64,000 nt of DNA from Aquihabitans sp. G128 (GCF_019048865.1 NZ_CP077604.1:868001-932000), one strand, 5' to 3'; counted from the first letter of the stretch, positions 45,308 through 54,370 are shown. Numbers and translations are program-made. Notes: generated by a model not told the origin, from the letters alone.

Positions 45308-46813
45308 TCAGGCGCCGCTCAGCCGGGCCAGGAGCTCGGCTGGAGTGGCGCTTTCGTCCACCAAGGTACCGACGTGGGCGCGCGTCCCGCGCAATGGTTC
45401 CATCATCGGCACGCGACGCAGCGAGTCCTCCCCCACGTCGAACACGATCGAGTCCCAGTTGGCCGCCACCACCTGGTCGGCCCAGCGCTGGAGGCAGCGG
45501 CCGCGGAAGTAGGCCCGGGTGTCGGTGGGCGGGTCGGTCATGGCGCGCGTGGCCTCGTCGTCGGTGGTGAGGCGGACCAGGCCGGCGCGGGCCGAGAGCG
45601 ACCGCTCCGGTCGCACGTCGTGGTACTGGAGGGCGAGGGCGGCGAGCCGCGGGTCGTCCCAGCCGACGCCGTGGCGATCGCGGTAGCCGTTCAGGATGCG
45701 GTACTTCGCCACCCAGTCGAGCCGGTCGGCCAGCGCCATCGGGTCGGACTCGAGGCCGGTCAGGACCTGCTCCCAGGTGTCGAGGACCTGGGCGCCGACC
45801 TCGCCGCCCACGGTCTCGAGCCCGCGCTCCTCGCCCCACTTGCGGGCTCGGTCGAGCAGCTCCCACTGCACCTCCAGCGCGGTGACGGTGGTGCCGTCGA
45901 CCAGCTCGAGCGGCCGGTGGAGGCCGAGGTCGTAGGAGACCTGGCGCATGGCCTGGACGGGGCTGCGGAACGCGAAGGTGCGGGGCAGGGCGTCGTCCTC
46001 GACCATGGCGAGCACGAAGGCGGTGGCCCCCACCTTCAGGAAGGTGGCCGTCTCGGAGCAGTTGGCGTCACCGGTGATGACGTGGAGCCGCCGGTACCTC
46101 TGGGCATCGGCGTGGGGCTCGTCACGGGTGTTGATGATGGGCCGCTTCAGCGTGGTCTCGAGGCCGACCTCGGCCTCGAAGAAGTCGGCGCGCTGGGTGA
46201 GCTGGAAGGGGACGTCCTTGATCCCCAGCCCCGGCGCCTCGGAGCCGATCTTCCCGCTCCCGGTGTAGAGCTGGCGGCTGATGAAGTGGGCGGTGGCATG
46301 GGTGATGATCTTGCCGAAGGGGACGGCGCGATCCATGAGGTAGTTCTCGTGGCAGCCGTAGGAGTTGCCCTTGCCGTCGGAGTTGTTCTTGTGGACGACC
46401 AGCTCCTGGCCCTCGGGCAGGAGGCGGTTGGCCGCCACGATGGAGCGCTGCAGGATCTGCTCGGCCGCCCGGTCGAAGACCACCACGCTGCGGGCGTCGG
46501 CGCACTCGGGGGTGGAGCACTCGGGGTGGGCGTGGTCGACGTAGTAGCGGGCCCCGTTGGTGAGCACCGCGTTGACCAGGTGGGTCTCGACCTCCGGGGG
46601 CGACGACGGTCCGGCGGGGCCCCGCGCGTCGTTGCCGGGCGACTCGTCCTCGAAGTCCCAGCCGACCTTCGGCCCGCCCTCCTGGGCCCGCGCCAGGTCG
46701 CCCAGGTAGGCGTTGATCAGCATCGACGATGCCGTGACCGGGTTGGACTCGCCCGCGCCGCGGTGCACGATCCCGAACTCGGTCTCGATCCCGATCACCT
46801 TGTGCACGGCCAT
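45308..46813 (-). CDS. dop: Depupylase / Pup deamidase Dop
   Basis: GS-fold enzyme that removes Pup from proteins and, where needed, deamidates PupQ. It begins with MAVHKVIGIETEFGIVHRGA, and has the Dop-loop region (PKVGWDFEDESPGNDARGPA) absent from PafA, and the shared [20 protein letters not shown] segment. Length 501 is normal. Because Pup here ends in Glu, its needed activity is probably depupylation only. The ATG at 46813 has TAGGGT 6 nt upstream. Confidence 0.95.
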   Translation of the reverse strand: MAVHKVIGIETEFGIVHRGAGESNPVTASSMLINAYLGDLARAQEGGPKVGWDFEDESPGNDARGPAGPSSPPEVETHLVNAVLTNGARYYVDHAHPECSTPECADARSVVVFDRAAEQILQRSIVAANRLLPEGQELVVHKNNSDGKGNSYGCHENYLMDRAVPFGKIITHATAHFISRQLYTGSGKIGSEAPGLGIKDVPFQLTQRADFFEAEVGLETTLKRPIINTRDEPHADAQRYRRLHVITGDANCSETATFLKVGATAFVLAMVEDDALPRTFAFRSPVQAMRQVSYDLGLHRPLELVDGTTVTALEVQWELLDRARKWGEERGLETVGGEVGAQVLDTWEQVLTGLESDPMALADRLDWVAKYRILNGYRDRHGVGWDDPRLAALALQYHDVRPERSLSARAGLVRLTTDDEATRAMTDPPTDTRAYFRGRCLQRWADQVVAANWDSIVFDVGEDSLRRVPMMEPLRGTRAHVGTLVDESATPAELLARLSGA

Positions 46814-46819
46814 GGGCGG

Positions 46820-46825
46820 ACCCTA
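46820..46825 (-). promoter_or_regulatory. Leaderless-type -10 box (TAGGGT) of dop-pup
   Basis: TAGGGT on the minus strand ends 6 nt before the ATG at 46813. Confidence 0.6.
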
Positions 46826-46860
46826 CCCGTGCCCTGCGCAGAGGCGACCGGCGCTGGGGC

Positions 46861-48633
46861 CTAGAGGTACTGGCCGGTGGCCACCCGCTCGATGGACCGG
46901 CCACCCTCCGGCTCGGCCTCGTCCGGGCGCTTGATGAGCGTGCGGATGTAGACGATCCGCTCGCCCTTCTTGCCCGAGATCTTGGCCCAGTCGTCCGGGT
47001 TGGTGGTGTTGGGCAGGTCCTCGTGCTCCTTGTACTCCTGGTGGATGGAGTCGATGAGGTCGGAGGTCTTGATGCCCCGAGGACCGCCCCCGATGAGGCG
47101 CTTGATGGCCAGCTTCTTGGCGCGCCGGACGATGTTCTCGATCATGGCCCCGGACGCGAAGTCCTTGAAGAACATGATCTCCTTGTCGCCGTTCTGGTAC
47201 GTGACCTCGAGGAACTGGTTGTCCTCGTCGTCGCGGTACATCTCCTCGACGGTGGCCTCGATGATCGAGCGCACGCACTTCTCGGGATCGCCCCCGCCCA
47301 GAGACTCGACCTCGGCCGCGCTCAGCGGCAGGTCGCTGGTGAGGTAGCGGGAGAAGATCTGCGCCGCCGCCGTGGCGTTGGGCCGCTCGATCTTGATCTT
47401 CACGTCCAGCCGGCCGGGCCGCAGGATGGCCGGGTCGATGAGGTCCTCCCGGTTCGAGGCGCCGATGACGATCACGTTCTTCAGCGTCTCGACGCCGTCG
47501 ATCTCGGCCAGCAGCTGCGGGACGATGGTGCTCTCCATGTCGGAGGAGATGCCGGTGCCACGGGTCCGGAACATCGAGTCCATCTCGTCGAAGAAGACGA
47601 TGACCGGCCAGCCCTCCTCGGACTTCTCCCGGGCCCGCTGGAACACCAGGCGGATCTGGCGCTCGGTCTCGCCGACGTACTTGTTGAGCAGCTCCGGGCC
47701 CTTGATGTTGAGGAAGTAGCTCTTGGCGTGCTCGTCTCCGGACACGAGGGCGACCTTCTTGGCCAGCGAGTTGGCCACCGCCTTGGCGATGAGGGTCTTG
47801 CCGCAGCCGGGAGGGCCGTAGAGGAGGATGCCCTTGGGGGCGGGCAGCTTGTGCTCGGCGAAGAGCTCGGCGTGCACGAACGGCAGCTCGACCGCATCGG
47901 CGATCTGCTCGATCTGGCCGTCGAGGCCGCCGACGTCGTCGTAGGAGATGTCCGGCACCTCCTCGAGGACCAGCTCCTCGACCTCGGGGCGGGCCAGCTT
48001 CTCGATGAGCAGGCCGGATCGGCCGTCCATGAGGACGGTGTCGCCGGCGCGGATGCCCAGCTCGATGAGCTCGTCGGACAGCTCGCAGACCCGCTCGTCG
48101 TCGGCCCGGCCCACGATGAGGGCCCGGCCGCCGCCCATGGCGTCCTTGACCGTGACCACCTCGCCCGTGCGGTCGTTGGCCCGGTTGAGGATGACGCTGA
48201 AGCTCTCGTTGAGGGCGACCTCGTCGCCCTGGTTGAGCTGGTCGGCCAGCTCCGGCATGACGGCCACCCGCATCTTGCGGCCGCCGGCGTGCACGTCGAC
48301 GGTGCCGTCGTCGTTGGTGCCGAGGACCGTGCCGTAGGCGGCGGGAGGTTGGGTGAGCTTCTCGACCTCCTCGCGCAGCGCCGCGATGTGGTCGCGCGCC
48401 TCGCGGAGGGTGTAGGTGAGCTTCTCGTTCTGGCTCACGGCCTGCTGGAGCTGGCCCTTCGTCTCGAGCAACCGCTCCTCGAGGGTGCGCACCCGCTTGG
48501 GCGCGTCCTGGATGCGCCGGCGGAGCGTGACCACCTCTTCTTCGAGGGCTCCGGCGGTGTCGCGGAGCTCGGCGAGCTCGGCCTCCTGCTCGGACAACCG
48601 CTGCTGGAACTCGTCGGTGCTGACGGGAACCAC
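46861..48633 (-). CDS. arc: Proteasome-associated AAA ATPase ARC/Mpa
   Basis: Ring ATPase that recognises Pup and threads substrates into the proteasome. It has an N-terminal coiled coil ([20 protein letters not shown] region), tandem OB folds, one AAA module with Walker [21 protein letters not shown] and Walker [17 protein letters not shown], and the C-terminal GQYL that opens the proteasome gate. The start is uncertain: GTG 48633 gives 590 residues and overlaps GAGGAGG, while a GTG further upstream would add more. A TAGCGT hexamer at 48692-48697 could be the -10 box of a leadered transcript. Confidence 0.93.
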   Translation of the reverse strand: MVPVSTDEFQQRLSEQEAELAELRDTAGALEEEVVTLRRRIQDAPKRVRTLEERLLETKGQLQQAVSQNEKLTYTLREARDHIAALREEVEKLTQPPAAYGTVLGTNDDGTVDVHAGGRKMRVAVMPELADQLNQGDEVALNESFSVILNRANDRTGEVVTVKDAMGGGRALIVGRADDERVCELSDELIELGIRAGDTVLMDGRSGLLIEKLARPEVEELVLEEVPDISYDDVGGLDGQIEQIADAVELPFVHAELFAEHKLPAPKGILLYGPPGCGKTLIAKAVANSLAKKVALVSGDEHAKSYFLNIKGPELLNKYVGETERQIRLVFQRAREKSEEGWPVIVFFDEMDSMFRTRGTGISSDMESTIVPQLLAEIDGVETLKNVIVIGASNREDLIDPAILRPGRLDVKIKIERPNATAAAQIFSRYLTSDLPLSAAEVESLGGGDPEKCVRSIIEATVEEMYRDDEDNQFLEVTYQNGDKEIMFFKDFASGAMIENIVRRAKKLAIKRLIGGGPRGIKTSDLIDSIHQEYKEHEDLPNTTNPDDWAKISGKKGERIVYIRTLIKRPDEAEPEGGRSIERVATGQYL

Positions 48634-48805
48634 CTCCTCGGGGATCGGGGCGACGGTGCCGCCGGCCGGGGCCGGTGGCGCCTCGTGGTCGACGCTACAC
48701 ACGCCCACCCGGGGTGCGCGCCACCCCTTCTGAGGGTTCACGACGGCGAAACACCCCCGCGACAGCTCCGCCGCCGAGCCCGCCCCCGCCCACCCCACCC
48801 CGGCG

Positions 48806-48853
48806 AACTTGTGGGCCCACGCTGCCGGAAACGGCGGTGTGGGCCCACAAGTT
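48806..48853. repeat. Intergenic hairpin repeat, family 1, copy 3
   Basis: Arms AACTTGTGGGCC (48806-48817) and GGCCCACAAGTT (48842-48853) match the two copies at 21.7-21.9 kb, with the same spacing. The left flank reads CACCCCGGCG and the right flank CGAGGGGATGG. It sits in the 389-bp divergent region between arc and the ferredoxin gene, which otherwise holds the two promoters. Confidence 0.85.
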
Positions 48854-48951
48854 CGAGGGGATGGGGCCGATGGGGTGGGGCGGTGCGCCGCGGTGACGGA
48901 CGACCTCGGGGAGCCACCCGGGTGGGTTCACGGATCACCGGGGTGGTCCGC

Positions 48952-48957
48952 TACCAT
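48952..48957 (+). promoter_or_regulatory. Putative -10 box (TACCAT) of the ferredoxin gene, leadered
   Basis: TACCAT lies 65 bp before the ATG. The leader then carries CCACCC (48977-48982), GGGTGG (48988-48993) and CCACCC (48996-49001), which can pair in two exclusive ways, and AAAGAGG as ribosome-binding site near 49006-49012. Confidence 0.4.
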
Positions 48958-49022
48958 CCGAACCACGGCTCGACGGCCACCCACGAAGGGTGGCGCCACC
49001 CGATGAAAGAGGCAACCGCACC

Positions 49023-49256
49023 ATGAAGGTCTGGATCGACCAGGATCTCTGCACCGGCGACGGGCTCTGCGAGGAGATCGCCCCCGACGTCTTCACCCTC
49101 CTCGACGATGGCCTCGCCTACGTCAAGGAAGGCGCCAAGGTCTTCTCCGACCCGGGTGGCCCCGAGGGCCTCGCCGTGGTGCCCGCCGGCCAGGAAGAGG
49201 CCACGATCGAGTCCGCCGAGGAGTGCCCCGGCGAGTGCATCTTCATCGAGCTCTGA
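49023..49256 (+). CDS. Small ferredoxin (single-cluster type)
   Basis: A 77-residue electron carrier of the short actinobacterial ferredoxin type. The N-terminal cluster-binding motif is DLCTGDGLCEE and the C-terminal one is ECPGECIFIE. With C10, C16, C68 and C72 visible, and Gly at the position between the first two, a 3Fe-4S or 4Fe-4S cluster is likely; this cannot be decided by reading alone. Ferredoxins of this kind often serve cytochrome P450s, but none is nearby. A terminator hairpin follows the gene. Confidence 0.88.
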   Translation: MKVWIDQDLCTGDGLCEEIAPDVFTLLDDGLAYVKEGAKVFSDPGGPEGLAVVPAGQEEATIESAEECPGECIFIEL

Positions 49257-49281
49257 GCTTGCAGCACCTGCGTGCCGTCCG

Positions 49282-49314
49282 GATGGGGCCCTACGGGGCC
49301 CCATCGGTCGTTTT
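49282..49314 (+). terminator. Intrinsic terminator after the ferredoxin gene
   Basis: Arms GATGGGGCC (49282-49290) and GGCCCCATC (49297-49305) enclose a 6-nt loop and are followed within 6 nt by TTTT. Confidence 0.7.
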
Positions 49315-49398
49315 GGGCCGCGGTCGCGCACCGGTCCGGTCCGGCGCTCGCCCCTGAGGCGAGCCCGTCGTCGGCAGCCGGCCGGCGGCGCGGGGCGG

Positions 49399-50562
49399 TC
49401 AGCCGATGCAGCCGCCGGCGGAGACGGTCTCCGTGCCCACCGTGCGCAACACCGCCTGCAGCTCGCGGGTGCTGAGGGCGTAGGCCACCCCGGGGCGGTC
49501 CGGGGCGATGGCGAAGGCCACGCCCACCACGTCGCCGTCGGGAGAGACCAGGGCCGAGCCCGAGTCGCCCGGGCGCAGGGCGGCGGCGAGCACCAGGACC
49601 TGGCGGGTGACCCCGGGGTTGTCGTAGATGTCGGAGCCGGTGGCGTCGATGCGCTGGCCCACCTCGAACGGCGCCAGGCGCAGCGGGCCGCCGCCCGGGT
49701 GGCCGAACACGGCGCCGCGGTCGCCCTCGGCGGCGGCACCCAGCGGGAGCGCGGGCCGGTCGAGGCCCTCCACGTGGATGATGGCGAGGTCGCGGTCGGG
49801 GTCGAAGGCCACCACGCTGCCGGTGCGGCGGCGCCCGTCGGTGGTCACCACCTCGGTCTCGGACTCCCCCGCCACGACGTGGGCGTTGGTGGCCACCAGG
49901 TCGTCGCCCACCACGAAGCCGCTCCCCTCCTGGATCTGGTCGCAGGCCTGGCCGGCGACGAGCACGGTGGAGGCGGTGACCTTCGCGGTGAGGGCGTCGG
50001 ACAGCCCGCCCGACGCCGGGGGCGGGCCCAGCTCGGGTGCCGGCCGCATGGCGTCGAAGACCCTCGGGTACCGGTCGCCGAGGAGCCGGCGCACGCTCTT
50101 GCTGGGGTCGGGCGCCTCCGGGAAGATGCGGTCGACCGCGCGCACCACCACCGAGCCCCGGGCCTGGCGGGCCGGCCAGTCGGGGACGTCGGCCATGGCG
50201 GGGACCACCAGCCACACGGTGACCGCCACGCCCACGATGCCGGCCACGGCGCCGACCACCGCGTCGACCCGCCGAGCTCGCCCGGCGGGGATGGCGAGGT
50301 GCAGGCGAGAGCCGACGAAGAGCCCGAGCGCCTGGCCGAGGAGCCCGCCGCCGATGACCACGCCGGCGGCCACGAACACGAGGTCGGCCCGGTCGATCCG
50401 CTGGTCGAGCCGGTCGATGATCGAGGGCAGGGCCAGGCTGCCCGCCACGATGCCGATCAGCATCCCCAGCCAGGACGTGGCGCGCGTGACGAAGCCCAGC
50501 CGGTACCCGCCGACCGCCGCGGCCGCTGCGAGGACGACGAGGACGAGGTCGAGCCCGTTCAC
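49399..50562 (-). CDS. MarP-like membrane serine protease (CvpA + trypsin-like domains)
   Basis: Four membrane helices of a CvpA-like domain (about residues 1-125) precede a periplasmic chymotrypsin-fold protease. The catalytic triad is H228 (ATNAHVVAG), D258 (DPDRDLAIIHV) and S334 (LRPGDSGSALV). C207 and C385 sit where MarP of M. tuberculosis has its regulatory disulfide. MarP is needed for acid resistance there, acting on the RipA peptidoglycan hydrolase. The GTG start lies 25 nt after the trmI stop. Length 387 fits. Confidence 0.9.
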   Translation of the reverse strand: MNGLDLVLVVLAAAAAVGGYRLGFVTRATSWLGMLIGIVAGSLALPSIIDRLDQRIDRADLVFVAAGVVIGGGLLGQALGLFVGSRLHLAIPAGRARRVDAVVGAVAGIVGVAVTVWLVVPAMADVPDWPARQARGSVVVRAVDRIFPEAPDPSKSVRRLLGDRYPRVFDAMRPAPELGPPPASGGLSDALTAKVTASTVLVAGQACDQIQEGSGFVVGDDLVATNAHVVAGESETEVVTTDGRRRTGSVVAFDPDRDLAIIHVEGLDRPALPLGAAAEGDRGAVFGHPGGGPLRLAPFEVGQRIDATGSDIYDNPGVTRQVLVLAAALRPGDSGSALVSPDGDVVGVAFAIAPDRPGVAYALSTRELQAVLRTVGTETVSAGGCIG

Positions 50563-50587
50563 GGCGTGGCGCCAGACCTGCCCGTGC

Positions 50588-51554
50588 CTACTGGCCGGGC
50601 AGCAGGCGGGCGTGGGTGAGGAAGCCGGTGTGGGCGACCATGCGGTGGTCGGGCCGGACCGACGTGCCGTCGATGTTCCATCCCCGGTGCAGGACCTCGA
50701 TGGTCTCGGCCAGCTCGAAGCCGCTCTCGACCATGCGCTCGCGGAGCTGCACGGCCTGGATGATGGTGGGCGTGTAGGCCACGAGGATGCCGCCCGGGCG
50801 CAGGGCGGTCTCGGCGTGGGGGACCACCAGCCAGGGCTCCGGGAGGTCGAGCACGATGCGGTCGAGGCTCTCCTCGGAGATGCCCTCGTAGCAGTCCCGC
50901 TCCTCGACCCGGTAGTGCTCGGCCAGCTCGGGTCCGCCGAAGGCCAGCACGTTCTTCACGGCCCGGGCGGCGAAGTCGGCCCGGATCTCGTAGCCGGTGA
51001 CGATGGCCCCGGCGCGCAGCAGCGTCATGGACAGGGCGCCGGAGCCCACGCCGGACTCCAGGACCCGTGCGCCGGGGAAGATGTCGGCCAGCATCAGGAT
51101 CGGGCCGAGGTCCTTGGGATAGATGACCTGGGCGCCGCGGGGCATCTTGAGCACGAAGTCGCTCAGCGTGGGGCGGAACGCGGTGAACGTGGCGCCACGG
51201 GTGGAGCGCAGCGGGGCGCCCTCGGGCTTGCCGATGATGTCGTCGTGCGGGATGAACCCCGAGTGGGTGTGGAACTCGCCGCCCTCGGCCAGGGTCACGA
51301 GGTACCGGCGCTTCTTGCGGTCGATGAGCAGGATCTGCTCGTCGGCGCGGAAGGAGCGGTCGGGCAAGGCGGGCGACGGGGCGGCGGTGCCGGCCTCGGC
51401 ACCCTCGACCTCGACGAGCGCGTCCGGGCACCTCGACCTCCACCTGAGGTGCGGGGTCGGGGGCGGGAGCCCCGGGCTCGTCGGCGGTGGTGCTGGTGGG
51501 GTCGTCCATGGGTGCGTCGGTGCTCTCGTGGTCGGGTTCGGTGGGGGCGGTCAT
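50588..51554 (-). CDS. trmI: tRNA (adenine-58-N1)-methyltransferase TrmI (frameshifted)
   Basis: Forms m1A58 in the tRNA T-loop. The core has FRADEQILLIDRKKRRYLVT, the SAM motif VLESGVGSGALSMTLLRAG, and LDLPEPWLVVPHAETALRPG. An acidic N-terminal extension of ~55 residues starts at ATG 51554, which overlaps the ttuA-like stop (ATGA). The extension is in another frame; the break is near 51424-51428 (one G extra, or two bases missing). If that extension is not real, a TTG at 51367 would start a 259-residue protein. Confidence 0.9.
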
Positions 51555-52503
51555 GCGTCGACCCGCTTGCCCTTGATGGTCAGGTGCACGGGCTCGGCGC
51601 CCTCGGTCTTCTCGAGCAGGCGGCAGAACGCGCAGATCTCGGAGGTGGTGGGCACCCCGCAGCGGGTGCAGGCCGCGGTGTCGCCGGCCTCGGCGTGCTC
51701 CGGGGTGGCATCGGCGAAGCGATCGACGGCGCGGGCGAGGAAGCCGAAGTAGAACGCCTGCTTGGCGCCGGGCGAGGTGGCCTCGATCTCGTTGAGCGCC
51801 TCCTTGTACCCGATGTGCTTGTTGCCGACGGCCATCGGGCACTCCTCGACGATGTAGTCGATCCCCCGCAGCACGCAGTAGGCCGCCATCTCCCGTTCGC
51901 CGAGCCGCACGAGGGGCTTGATCTTGCGGGGGAAGCCGGGGCGGGCGGGCAGGACGGGGCGCTGGCGGGCGAGGTACTCGCTCTGCCAGCGGAGGGTGTT
52001 GCCGAAGAGCACCGCGGCCTCGTCGTCGAGGTTGTGGCCGGTGGCCACCGCGGCGTAGCCCCCTCCAGGGCCGCTCGGTCGAAGAGGTGCCGCTTCGAGA
52101 GGCCGCACGCCGAGCACGGCACCCGCTTGGTGACCGCGGCGGCGGTGGGCACGTCGTAGCCGTAGGTGTCGCGGAGGTCGACCTGGATGAGGTTGAGCCC
52201 GCGCTGGTCGGCGAAGGCCCGCACCTGGTCGCCGGAGCGGTCGCTGTAGCCGCCGATGCCGAGCCCGATGTAGAAGCCGTCGGCCTCGTATCCCAGCTCC
52301 ACGAGGATGTCCCAGAGGGCGAGGCTGTCCTTGCCGCCCGACACGGCCACGAGCACCCGCTCGTCCGGCGCCAGCATCGAGAAGTCGCCGATGGCCCGGG
52401 CGGTCTGGTCACGGACCAGCTTCAGGAAGTGCTCGGAGCAGAAGTTGGCGTTGTGCCGGCGGATGTCGATGACCGCCGGCTCGCGGCACACCTTGCACTT
52501 CAC
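51551..52503 (-). CDS. TtuA/Ncs6-family tRNA 2-thiolation protein (frameshifted)
   Basis: PP-loop ATPase of the TtuA/CTU1 family that adds sulfur to tRNA uridine. An N-terminal zinc site (C3, C6, C22, H25), the PP-loop SGGKDS at 55-60, the cluster-binding VPCSACGLSKR, a later EECPMAVGNK cysteine, and a C-terminal CTRCG...CAFC zinc site are all visible. This is the TtuA layout with its three Fe-S cysteines. A run of five C at 52059-52063 lacks one base; a sixth gives LEGGYAAVATGHNLDDEA. The GTG at 52503 overlaps the sulfur-carrier stop (GTGA). Target U54 is inferred from the trmI neighbour. Confidence 0.83.
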
Positions 52504-52700
52504 GCTGCGCCCCCGGAGATGACGGGGCGGATCTCCACCACGTCGTCGGCCGCCAGGAGGGCGTCGCCCGGCACGAGCGTGCCGCCGCGGATCACCAGGA
52601 CCGACTCGCGGTTCAGCTCCAGCTTCTGGAGCAGGGCCACGATGCTCATCGGGCCGTCGAACTGGAGGGTGCGGTTGGGGTTGCGGAGGTTGACCTGCAC
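52500..52700 (-). CDS. MoaD/ThiS/TtuB-like sulfur-carrier protein ending in GGAA
   Basis: A 66-residue beta-grasp protein with the ThiS/MoaD/TtuB pattern (LQFDGPMSIVALLQKLELN, VLVIRGGTLVPGDALLAADD, VEIRPVISGG). It overlaps the TtuA-like gene by 4 nt, which makes it the likely sulfur donor. Carriers of this class normally end in GG for adenylation, but this one has two extra Ala after the di-glycine, so processing may be needed. The GTG at 52700 has GGAGGG directly upstream. Confidence 0.8.
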   Translation of the reverse strand: MQVNLRNPNRTLQFDGPMSIVALLQKLELNRESVLVIRGGTLVPGDALLAADDVVEIRPVISGGAA

Positions 52701-52741
52701 CCCTCCATCCTGCCCGGTGGCGACCACCGGGCCGGATTCCG

Positions 52742-53056
52742 TCAGCGAGCGGCCCGGCGGGCCTTGCGGCCCTTGGCCTTGCGCCCCGAGCCGGCCGCCG
52801 CCGCCGCACCGGGCACGGTGTCGAGCGTCGCCCGGCCGTTGGCGATCACCAGGCGCTGGCCGGGCTTGAGCTCCTCGGACAGGAGCAGCTCGGGCTTGCG
52901 CTCGGCCATGCGGCGGACGGTCCGCAGGGTCCAGAGGCCCGTGCCGACGTAGAACCAGCCCTTGGAGCCGCCGAAGAGGCCCCGGCTGATGCCGGCGCGC
53001 TCGGCGATGCGCAGCACGCCGCCCCGCTTGCCCTTCGCCGCTCGTCCCCGGGCCAT
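52742..53056 (-). CDS. Basic protein of unknown function
   Basis: A 104-residue protein, strongly basic at both ends (GRAAKGKRGG; GSGRKAKGRKARRAAR), with a central part of mixed helix and strand (FYVGTGLWTLRTVRRMAERK, LVIANGRATLDTV). No family is recognised and no signal peptide or membrane helix is evident. The ATG overlaps the stop of the next small gene by one base (TGATG), so it is co-translated with two membrane proteins upstream. Confidence 0.55.
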   Translation of the reverse strand: MARGRAAKGKRGGVLRIAERAGISRGLFGGSKGWFYVGTGLWTLRTVRRMAERKPELLLSEELKPGQRLVIANGRATLDTVPGAAAAAGSGRKAKGRKARRAAR

Positions 53057-53265
53057 CAGAACCGCCGGACCTCGATGAGGGTGGTCTTCTTGCGGCCTCG
53101 GCTCCGTCCGAAGAGGAAGACGCCGAGCACCACGGCCACCGCGACCACGGCCCCGACGGTGACCGCCGTGGTCTTGGCCGCCTCGGCGCGATCGTCGACG
53201 TCGCCGGTGAGCTCACGGAACTTCGACTCGATGTCCTCGCGGGTGATCTTCTCTTGCTCGGCCAC
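53056..53265 (-). CDS. Small single-helix membrane protein, unknown function
   Basis: A 69-residue protein with an N-terminal charged helix (KITREDIESKFRELTGDVDD), one membrane helix (AVTVGAVVAVAVVLGVFLFG) and a basic tail. The GTG at 53265 is preferred because GGGAGG lies 7 nt upstream; an upstream GTG at 53298 overlaps the stop of the holin-like gene and would add 11 residues. It is conserved in position with the holin-like gene, but no function is known. Confidence 0.6.
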   Translation of the reverse strand: MAEQEKITREDIESKFRELTGDVDDRAEAAKTTAVTVGAVVAVAVVLGVFLFGRSRGRKKTTLIEVRRF

Positions 53266-53294
53266 AGGCCGGCCTCCCTTGGCTTCGGTGGGGC

Positions 53295-53642
53295 TCACGA
53301 ACGGGCCTTGGCGGACTTCGACGGCTTGCTGATGGCCTTCACCGCCAGGGCGATCACGACGGCCGAGACCACGAGGGCGACCGCGTAGGGCACCCAGTTC
53401 CAGCTCCCGGTGAGGTGGGGCCCGGTCTCGGTCTGGAGCCCGCGCAGGATGGCGAGGGCGGCGAACAGCACGCCCAGGCCGAGCAGCAGGGCGCCCGGGA
53501 CGCCGTAGGCGAGGAACCGCCCGATCGACTTGAGCGGGTCGACCGTCTCCTGCTTGGCGTAGTCCTTGACGAGCTGCCAGAGGTCGGCGATGACCTCGGC
53601 GGTGCCCTTCTCCTCGGACTTCTTCGCACCCGTTGGTGCCAC
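53295..53642 (-). CDS. Holin-X-like (phage holin family) membrane protein
   Basis: A 115-residue protein with an N-terminal amphipathic helix (TAEVIADLWQLVKDYAKQE), two membrane helices (GVPGALLLGLGVLFAALAIL and VPYAVALVVSAVVIALAVKA) and a basic tail. This matches the actinobacterial Holin-X / phage-holin family of unknown role; nothing else suggests a prophage. The GTG start begins a three-gene run with the two small proteins that follow. Confidence 0.65.
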   Translation of the reverse strand: MAPTGAKKSEEKGTAEVIADLWQLVKDYAKQETVDPLKSIGRFLAYGVPGALLLGLGVLFAALAILRGLQTETGPHLTGSWNWVPYAVALVVSAVVIALAVKAISKPSKSAKARS

Positions 53643-53749
53643 ATCGCCTCCAGGCGGTTGGGTCGGACCTTGCTACTGCCCTGCGCCCACCCGCGCAAGA
53701 ACCCGCAGCTCAGGCCGCACAGGGTAGTCGGACGGCTCCGGGGGCCTGC

Positions 53750-54370
53750 TCAGCCGCCGGCGAGGCGGGCCCGGCTGACCTGCTCGTCCTCGTCGAGCAG
53801 CACGTCCAGCCGGGCCAGGCGCTGCTCGATGCTGGGCGCCGCGAGGAGCTGCTGGCGGTCGAGGTCGCCGAGCGGGGCGACGGTGGCCAGGCGGTGGCTG
53901 TCGAGCGACGGTTCGCCCAGCTCCAGGTCGACGGTGGCCGGTGGACCGGGGTCGCCCAGCTCCGCGTGCAGGGCCAGGACGCGCCGCACCCTGGCGCGTC
54001 CGGCGGCCAGGGCGTCGGCCACCGCGGCGCCGGCCGGCGGGTCGGGCCAGTCGGAGACCCGGGCGACGGGGTGCGGGGCGTCGTCGTCCCACCCGTCGAC
54101 CCGGATGCGGCCGGTGCCGACGGCGAGGATGCCCCAGCGCCCGTCGGCCGTCTGCTCGGCCTGCACGATGTGGGCCCGGGTGCCGACCTCGGTGCGCTGC
54201 TCGCCGCCGCCGACCTCGCTCCCACGGGAGATGAGCACCACGCCGAAGTCCTCGTCCGCTGCCAGGCAGCGCTCGACCAGGGCCTTGTAGCGGTCCTCGA
54301 ACACGTGCAGGGGCAGGACGGCGCCGGGCAGCAGGACCGACTGCAGCGGGAACATCGACAGCGTGGCCAC
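53750..54370 (-). CDS. LON substrate-binding-domain protein
   Basis: A 206-residue protein consisting of the Lon N-terminal (PUA-like) domain only, without ATPase or protease parts: MFPLQSVLLPGAVLPLHVFE, RYKALVERCL, GTRAHIVQAEQTADGRWGI. Such proteins are common in actinobacteria and of unknown function. The GTG at 54370 is supported by TACGCT 6 nt upstream. The same frame stays open upstream into the reconstructed dacB frame, so a fusion cannot be ruled out. Confidence 0.78.
   Translation of the reverse strand: MATLSMFPLQSVLLPGAVLPLHVFEDRYKALVERCLAADEDFGVVLISRGSEVGGGEQRTEVGTRAHIVQAEQTADGRWGILAVGTGRIRVDGWDDDAPHPVARVSDWPDPPAGAAVADALAAGRARVRRVLALHAELGDPGPPATVDLELGEPSLDSHRLATVAPLGDLDRQQLLAAPSIEQRLARLDVLLDEDEQVSRARLAGG

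Noticed and set aside
46861..48798. Longer form of ARC starting near 48798
   Set aside because: The added N-terminus has no conserved sequence and would run over the probable promoter box at 48692-48697.
53295..53642. Holin-like gene as sign of a prophage
   Set aside because: Holin-X-type membrane proteins are normal chromosomal genes in actinobacteria, and no other phage gene, integrase site or attachment repeat is nearby. The xerD gene at 22.8 kb is a housekeeping recombinase.
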